NCBI GenBank assembly: GCA_964019695.1
Contig: OZ026524.1
Coordinates: 18,593,509 to 18,657,508 of the forward strand
DNA length: 64,000 nt
From: Loripinus fragilis
Lineage: Eukaryota > Mollusca > Bivalvia > Lucinida > Lucinidae
Direction: 5' to 3'
Part shown: piece by piece, positions 35,101-44,100 of the stretch
Position numbering within the stretch: the stretch's first letter is position 1
Layout of the letters: each line of letters begins with the position of its first letter
Position numbers and translations under genes: made by a program
Notes under the pieces: generated by a model
Told to the model about the DNA's origin: nothing
Seen by the model: the letters and a program-made list of their open reading frames with translations, nothing else
Database searches by the model: none

Positions 35101-38100
35101 CAAAAGCGTTACATTTTGAAAACGTCCAGAACCTATAAATTTCATTTTCAAAACGTGTAGAAGACTAAATAAAAACCCAACATGAACACGTTTTTGTAAC
35201 GTTTTTTTAAGTGTTCAAGACGTTTTTGTAGCCCCATACCTGCCGTGGAACATTGCAAATCTGTAAGGAAAACGTATTAAAAATTGTAACTATCTTTCTA
35301 TATACGTACCCTGAACGCGATGGAGACGTTTCCACTAACACTATTGAAGACGTTTCCATATAACACGTGTGCGTCACTCACAAAACGTTACAAATTGAAG
35401 ACGTCAAATACGTTCGCATTTAGTTTTTAAAACGTGTTGAAGACCTAGCGAATCCCTTGCATGAGGACGAGGATGCTTTTATACCGTTTTGATTCGCGTT
35501 TAAGACGTGATGGTAATCCCAAAACAATGACGTCTTCGTTTGGTGTTCAAATTGTGATCACAACTGCATCAAAACATTATAAATTTGCGGTGAACTCGTT
35601 TTAAAAACGTGTGCTTGTGACTCCTAACGTGACTGAGACGTTTTATTATCCAAGACGTGTGCGTCACTCCAAAAACGGACGTCAAACACGTTTGCTTTTA
35701 GTTTTCAAATCGCGATGAAGCCCTAACGAAACCCGTGCATGGGGATGTTTTATGACGTTTTAATTCGTGTTTAAGACGTGATGGTAATCCCAAAAATGAC
35801 GTCTTGGTTTGGTGTTCAAACTCTGTTTAAAACTATATCAAAAGATATAAATCTGCAGTGAACTCGTTTTAAAAACGTGTGCTAGTGATTCCTGAACGTG
35901 ACCTAGACGTTCTTTACACAATACGTGTGCGTTACTCCAAAAGCGTTACAAATTGAAGACGTCAAAGACGTTTGCATTTAGTTTTCAAAACGTTTTTGAG
36001 ATTTCCTGCAGACGTCAGTTTTGCTGATAAACGTCTGAAACACGTGTCTCAGACGTCTTCGTCACCAAGACTTACAAAAGACGTCTTCGTCACCAAAACG
36101 TATGGTTCACTGGGTATGTACATTTTAACCATTGTGCCAATTTATATAGCTAAGTTAATTCAACGCCTGAAAATTTACCACCGAAACAGCCCTCAGAGTT
36201 TCTCTAATCAGTTTCTAGTCATATGCCGTGGTTACTTAAGAGAAACATCTCAGTGATACGATTCATTTAAGTAACCACAGCATATGCTTTTTGCTTTCGT
36301 CTTCTCGCCGAAACCATTAAGCTTTAGTGAGAGGCGACGATTCGGTAAGCAAAAGTGATAGAACGACCAACTGTACTAATAAAACTATGCTGTGGCTGAA
36401 TAAAGGAACGTCTCGATGAGACGGCTCCTTTGGGTAACTCCAGCATATCCTGTCGACCCATGGGCACACAATAGGCTATGCAATACGAAAACAAACAACA
36501 CATATACAACACATATACAGTAAAAATTCAATGTCTCGAACTTATCGTGGTTCATCTTCTATGTTGTGGGCAATCAGATACGCGCGTCACTGAAACGATT
36601 CTAACGATTACTCGCAGCATTTAAAACATTTAATTGGCGATGGGTGGTATTCATTTCACCGAGGTTATGAAACTGTTTTATGCTCAAATTAACTCAGCAT
36701 GAAAAATTTCATGCTCGTAAATGTTAATGTGCTTAAAATGTTAGCATTTTACCTTTTATTAGCATGATAAATGCAACATCTGATTCTTTGAAAGCCCGAA
36801 AAGTATTTATCTTTCATCAGTTGAGTTGAGCATGAAAAAGGTGCATAGCATCGGGACCTTTAGAAAACAGTGGATAACCTGATAAGTCGTTATGCATTAA
36901 TTCATATTTCATTTTCCATGCTGTGCGTTATCATTAGATACGCGTAATTGAACTTTAATAATGTTATTTAGTATACCTGGTTTTTGCGCATGCGTGACCA
37001 CTTAGCAATACACCTGCTTTTATCTGTTTAATTGTTAATTACACTGACTGCACTTGAACGTCTGAATAGATATGGTCAGAGGTTTGTCTATGCAGCGAAT
37101 GTGCCACCATTGAAGACATACGTGCATTGAATCATTTCGCTGTCATACAGACCCCTACAGCTGCAAATATTTTTTTCTTTTATATTTATTTGTTTTCTTT
37201 TTTCCAATTTGTATTTATACTAAATGGGAAGTTTGATTTTTTTTAGAAAGGCAGGTAATTAAATGTGTCCTCATTTTGCTTTGGTCAAATATAAGTTTAG
37301 TAGGGTTGAGACCAAAGCTTAACGCCATAGCAAACGCAACTGCAAATACTCCGCATTCTGTTCCCCCCAACTTGACGCTTGAAATTTTACAAATTACTAA
37401 TTAAATAATCACACACTGGATAGGTGTCAATCGAAAACTCTTATACTGTCGAGGATCGTAGATAACATTCGTTAGAAACAGTTTTCGATTGCCATTTATC
37501 GCATGACTGGCGACAAATGACAATCAAAAACACTGTTTCTATCGAGTTTTGATCCCCGTTTGTCGATTGTTAAGAGCGTTTTCGATAGCTGCCTACCCGG
37601 TGTGCTTTGCATTAAATCTTATTTTAAAACTCTACTCTCTTTATAGTAAGTCGATTTTTCAATTAAACCATAAAGACCAGTGTTTTATGAGGATTAAGAT
37701 AAGACAACAAGCCCAAGGGTCTATTTTCACAACTAACCATCGCATATCACCGCATCTTTCCGGTAAACAGCCGAAGTCAGCTTGAGACGGGTGAAGTGTG
37801 CGAATATTCTACCTGTTAGAAAATTTCATTGTTGAACATGGCGAAACTATGGCTGAAAACTCGGTCCGCATTTTCCATCTTTCAAGATTATTTTCCATCT
37901 TCCACCTTAAAAACTTGAAGCTCATTCAGATATTTTAAAGCATGCGAAACACCCATGAATGTTGTATAAACAAGGGTTGTCAAATTTAATACCAGGCAGT
38001 GCGCACGTCAGCATCTTGAGTACTTTGATAACCTATGCAAACAGTTTGTGCCTCTGGATCAAACTGTTTGCCACAATGTGTTGAAGGCACCTCGAAAGTA

Positions 38101-41100
38101 CTTATAATCAGATATTCCAATAGGCAATAAAAGCCAATGAGGATACAACAAATTTTTATGACAAAAGATAGTGTAGTACATGTAACGTGCAGTACATTCA
38201 TGTTCCCAAGGACTTTTTTTTGGGGGGGGGGGGGGCGAGATATTGAGAGAAATCAATAGCCAGGATCAGCAGACATCGATGGCCAGGATCAGTGCGAGCA
38301 TATGCTCAATTTGGTCATGGTCATTGCGATCTTCTGAGGGCATAGGGAAGCAACACTCGTTAGGAATTTTTTATGGCATCAACAATACGTCGTCGAAAAT
38401 CATAAAAATACAAAACAATGAGTTTTCGGACAGATTGCGCAAGTGCGCATTCTGCTCGAGAACCTTACATATGACCAATGATGCCGCCGTAAGTAAATAA
38501 ACCTAATTAAAGTCTCGTCTCCTGAATAAAGGTTGTCACACCTCTTAAATTCCGGCACGCGTTATTGCCTCCCGGTGAAGTACACTAATCCCGGTTATTG
38601 GGACAGATTAAGCTTTTGGGTGACACTTAAGTCAAAATAAAAATAGATTATATGAAAATATTCTATTCTGTTAATACTATTTCACTAATAAAATCTTCCA
38701 ATATCACCTTCACCCAAACCCCCTTCCCCCCCCCCCCCCTCCAAAAAAAAAAATAAAATGAAATAAAAAAAAATATGAAAATATCCGTTTATCTCGAAAT
38801 TAAAAAGAAATAGACTTGAAAAATGTGCAAAACATGAAGCCTGTGCATATTGTACAGGTTTCATACTTTGCACATTTTGAACAGGTTTCATATTTTGCAC
38901 ATTTTTTGAGACTAAATCTGTTTAGCAAAGGTCTTTTCCCGAATTCGTGGGTGTAAACCTTTTACAAAGTATAAATAAATTTCAACAGGCCGAAAAGAAA
39001 ATTAATAATGAAGAAGAAAAGAAAAAATGGATGGCTGTCTCAATGAAGATCATGTTGAATATGTCACTTGGATCCTCTCTTCGGAATTCCATACTTTGTA
39101 TAAGGGAGTAGAGAAGGTTCTGACGAGACTTCGTATATGCCGACACGCCTTCGCTTTCAATGCTCGAAAATGCGTTAAGTATTTTGCAGTAGTCTGCAGA
39201 GCAAACTATATAATTAGTCAAAAGAACGGTTACGATCATGAGTTTGACAAATAATTGAGTACACGGTAGACCCAGATGAGATGTCTATTAAAGTAAAGTA
39301 TTATTAAATGCCAACACGGAGCCTATTTTGGATCCGTGATACCAAATAGTTTCAATCCAGATATTGACCAATATTTTTTAAACAAAAAACTTTGTGAGAA
39401 GTTTCCAAGTCTTAAAATCACCAACAAAGACAAGGCTGCTCGTGTCACTCAGAAATTCTTCTTACTCTGCACTTAAAGTCATATCAAAATAATGTTAGGA
39501 AGCTAATTAGTCTGTTTAATTTCTTGATTTTGCGATCGTTAAGTTCTTTTCCGCTTTCATAGCGGTAAGTCGTTGATTCGAAGCCGCACCTTCGTGAAAA
39601 AAACTGCTTCAACAAAAGCCAAAATAGGATTTCAGCTAAATAAAGAGATAAATAAATAAATTTGATCTAACCAATAATTTCCCCCTATATCCCAAATAAA
39701 AAACGACACTGACTGTCATTAGCCAAAAAACGTTAAAATGGCTATTGACAGTCAACTGTAAATAGCCAAAAAACGTTAAAATGGCTATTGACAGTTGACT
39801 GTAAATAGCCAATTTAACGTTTTTTGGCTATTTACAGTTGACTGTAAATAGCCACTTCGATAAAAAAAATGGGATGGTTAACGCGATACCATGAGAAGTT
39901 CTTATGCCATCGACAAAATGTGAGGTGTTAAGTTACCCCACCCACATTTTGAAAACTAGGGGTAGTGTTATTAGGAATGATTTTCTTGAACACAGACCTG
40001 AACAAGCCACACTTTTTGCGCGACGAAATGATATATATGCATGGTTCGCTACGATTAAAGCAAAACAAATGCTCAATGGGCATTTATCGGGCTCATGTAG
40101 TGACACAATTTATAGTAAAAGTATAAAGAAAAAGAAAAAAGTCCCGTCTTTGAAAATTTACCATTTCTCTATTAGTCAACATTTTTCGAATGTAAAGGTG
40201 TAAGTCGTGCAAGCAGTGATCACATAATATATTTCAATAAAAATTAAGCTGGCACCAAATCGTTAATTTTTCAAACCATGATCTTAAATAAGGTTCCCAA
40301 TTTTCCTTCGTCTATTTACAAATATTTTGCTTAAAATTTCAACCAGTGTATAAACGCGACTCATTTTGAGCTTGCACGGCACGTGCACATTATGTCATTT
40401 CTCGACAAAATTAAACCATCAAGTAGTCGTTGAATTCTAGTTTCCGAAAATGTATTATTTGATAGCACTTTATCAAAGCGTTGTGGAGTTATGATGCCAT
40501 GCTAATAAATTTCTAAATGCCCCTCGTATATAGTTTAAATCTCGGTAGTTTGCTTCAAACGAGCAAGAGACTTAAATTCACAATTATTCTTATTGTATGG
40601 GAAATTCGAGTTTGTTTTAAGTCATTATATAGATGGCCAAATATTGTATTCAATGACAAATTCTCAGTTCATTCCTGAAACTAAAATGCACGTTTCGCAT
40701 GGGTGAAATGATTTTTTTCCCGAAAATATTGTATTAAGGAAAATGTCCCCAAATTCATTGTTTTGTTTGATTTGATTCTTAACGTCCCAGTCAAGATTTT
40801 ATTCAGTCATGTCGGGACGGGTCTTCCAGGGTTGAACCAGTACTATTTTTGACACCTTGGTAATTTGTATAAAAAGATTTGAAGCATTATCCATGGACAT
40901 GTACGATGCTGCATGTAATAATCAGTATTCATTAGTTAAAAGTGTAAAGTGTTTCTCAAATTTTAGCTGGAAATGGGGTCTGTTGATTTCGGTGCAGGCA
41001 GTCTGAGTTTTGATGCTAATATATGTAGCCCCCTGTTATTTCAATATGCGTCAATAATTACGATTTGACTTACCCGTATATATTGTGGTACCAAATATCA

Positions 41101-44100
41101 GAATTGTTATCAGATACGTGTCCGAGATCATCACTTTATCCACTCGTCGAGTTGTTATCCGAATGGTAGACATACATGCCATTGTGTTATTTCCCTTTAG
41201 CGCCGAGATATCCGGTTCATACTCTTGATTGGCACTGACAGAAACATCAAGTAAAAGACCATTGGTAATTTCACTAGTTTTACCTGTGTTTTGTTCGGTG
41301 CATAACTGATCTGTGGTCAGGTTGAATTCAACCTGCACGTCTTCTTCTGAAACAAGGACAATATTGCTGACCCAAAACTCGGGATCGTTCGTAAAATTTA
41401 CCATGAAAACATCAAGAGCTACGGAAGGAACTCTGCGCTCTGTAAAATTGCTATAAAGCGTTTGCGCCTCCGTAGTTGTCCCCTCTTGGTAATGTATCAA
41501 GATGCTTTCTTCCGGGAGACTGCTCATGAGTTCCGTGAAGGTGTTGCACGATGGGGTAGGGGTGGGAGTTGTCGTACCTGCAATAACAATTGAGTCGGTA
41601 GGATCGTACATGTACATGGGATTCATGCGCGGATCCAGAAGGGGTGCAACTTCGATAACGTTTTTTTTGTTACTCTTTATAGTTAATGAGGGGAGGGAGG
41701 ATCCAAACACCACTATAAGCGGGCGATCATCGGCCCGCCAGCGAAATGCCATTTAAGTGACTATTCGCTTGCGTGCCGTTGGTGGTCCAGCATTGAATGC
41801 TGGCTTGGTAGCTTTGCGATATTTCAGGGGATCCGGAGCTGTATTGCTAAGAAACCCTATATTTTTTGTGATATTTCATGGGGGTCGGACACCTTGTCCC
41901 CCCGTCACTGGATCCGCGCATGGAATTAGGGTACCTTATTGTATAATTGAGCGGCTAAGACTCAGGCGAGAGTCTTTGCTGTTCGCATATACCAGGTAAG
42001 GAAGAAGATTAACTCAGAGCCGATATTTTGTATCCCCTCTGCACTTTACGAAAGTGCGATAAGCACCTCTAGCTTTTTCCCATTGCTTGGTACAATCCTC
42101 TATAAGCATACATCCAATAATTAAAAATTATCCATGACAGGCTGCGCAATTGCGTAGTATAATAAACACCGTTCATGTTCACTTGGTAAATAAATAGAGG
42201 ATCTTACATGACTGCTCATGTTTTATTGAATTTATTAAACAAGTTGAGGAAAGGAGATAAAATACGAGGCTTGCCAAGCATTGCACCTTTTTGTCGCAAC
42301 GAGTTTAATAAATTCAAAAAGTCAAGAGCACGAATGTTAGATTCGATTTATCACACGAAATTAAGATTACTTTGAAATTTCATTTCTGGGGTAAAAGTAA
42401 AGACCTGGTCTATGTCACGTTCCATAGAGGATCTAACATGCGTTATCTTGTATTATTGAAATTATTAAACGAGTTTAGGAAAAGAGGCTTCACGAGCATT
42501 TTAGCTCTTCCCATTGAGTTTAACAAATTCAATAACACATGGGTACGAATGTTAATTTATCATATGACATTAAACCTAATTCCCTTTTTACATGAAAAAG
42601 CCAGTATTCTGTCATTAAGTACGCAATGGTGTTACTTGTATGGACGTCAAAGCATAACGTTACTACATGTAATAAGTGCACGAACACCACAAGTGTTCAA
42701 GGCGTTAAACAACACCCAAACGCGACGCCATGTGATATATGGTGTTACATATAATATTTAAGATAAATATTCATCCAGACTTCAACTGTTACTTCAACAA
42801 CAGTCCAATAGGCATTGTTTTTGAACGAACAAATTAAGGGCCAAATCAATACATAAACTTAAACAACAAGAAACGGGTTAGCCCATTTACCGAGCAGGCA
42901 CATGACGTCGAAGCGACGTCGTACCAATGTTAATGCGACGTCACGGCGTCGCATTGACGATGATACAACGTTGTTTTAAGGTTGTGTGCCTGCTGGACCC
43001 AGGTAATATGTACATGTATCACAAAATGACAAAACCAGCGAAATGATCTTTGACCCAAGTAATGTCTCAGGGCTGCCAGGCAGGTGACAGTCTTGATAGG
43101 ACGCTTAGAACATTTTTTTTACCTCATGCGTTGGCCCTGTGCACAGGCTTTTTCCCTTCGTCATGCTCTTTGATAAATGGGCCTCGACGCGAGAAAACCT
43201 GTCTTCGGAGGGTTGCGAACAAGCGCAGACCAGACTGCGCATACGCGCAGTCTTAGAAAGTTTCATATCTAGACTTGCTTCGAGCGAAATTTCAACTTTC
43301 TAGCTAGTCTCTGTAGCTGAGGAGACTTGTTTGAGTCTTGCCTTGTGTGAAACCCCAAAGACAGGTCTCTTGCGCCGGGGGCGCTCGGAGCCTGGTTTCA
43401 ATGGTGACTTGGTGTATAAATTGAAGAAGATTGTAGGTTCTAATAATTTTTCTGCGCAGTTCATTAAAATAATTTCCTATGATAAAAAGATTGGCTATAA
43501 CATTAATGTATTGCAACAGACTGCATGCTTGGTAGTCAACCCAATCACGGTTGGCAACTTTGCTTTCCTCTTTAATTGCACGCCGGTGGGTCGGACTTCA
43601 GACTCTATGATGGTTCCAACTTAAAGACTTATCTATTGATGAGATGGTAGGGGCCTGATGCTTTGGCTGTTTGTCGGGCCCACCGGGGTTTACCTGTTGG
43701 ATTCCTTTTGCTCCCTCCGGTATTCAGTTTTATTTACTGTTTTCGGCAATTTAGTTTTCGTTGGAAAATGAAGCACAACTAAACAATTCAGTCAATTTTG
43801 CCGGCCTACACCACAGCAGAAAATGTTTTATGTTCCACCCCTTACTTAAAGCGTCTGGTTTGCTTTAAAAATTGGGTTTCCATAGAAAAGAAGGGTCATG
43901 TTTGAAAACAAGACGGCTAATGAGCCTATACGTTGAGAGAAAAAATGACCATTTTGTGGCACATGATAATGAGCCATACCCATGGCACCGGAGCCTATAT
44001 GTTTTCAACTAAGTGCCATGGGAGCCTATAGCTTATAAAAGTAAGAAATAGCATATAGGATCCGTAGCCAGTAACCATATAGGCTCCTTAGCCAAAGACA

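Larger units (their letters stand above)
38761..41073. other. Intron 2 sequence apart from dyad array S2
   Basis: Short direct repeats with ACAGGTTTCATA and TTTGCACATTTT occur at 38850-38910. The 39904-40203 plus frame is not recognised. No exon found. Confidence 0.35.

Noticed and set aside
39904..40203. 99-codon plus-strand open frame
   Set aside because: No motif, a Lys-rich end from a low-complexity tract, and no splice partners seen.
41578..41752. Extension of exon 2 upstream to an ATG at 41752 (FRWRADDRPL...)
   Set aside because: There is an in-frame TAA directly before the ATG, the peptide looks repeat-derived, and a good acceptor at 41578 restores phase 1 with the signal-peptide exon.
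42372..42761. 129-codon plus-strand open frame
   Set aside because: It overlaps a foldback repeat present five times in the window; not gene-like.
43050..43256. Open frame ending GPRREKTCLRRVANKRR...
   Set aside because: The C-terminal part is the translated end of a MITE-B copy, a frequent false exon in molluscan predictions.
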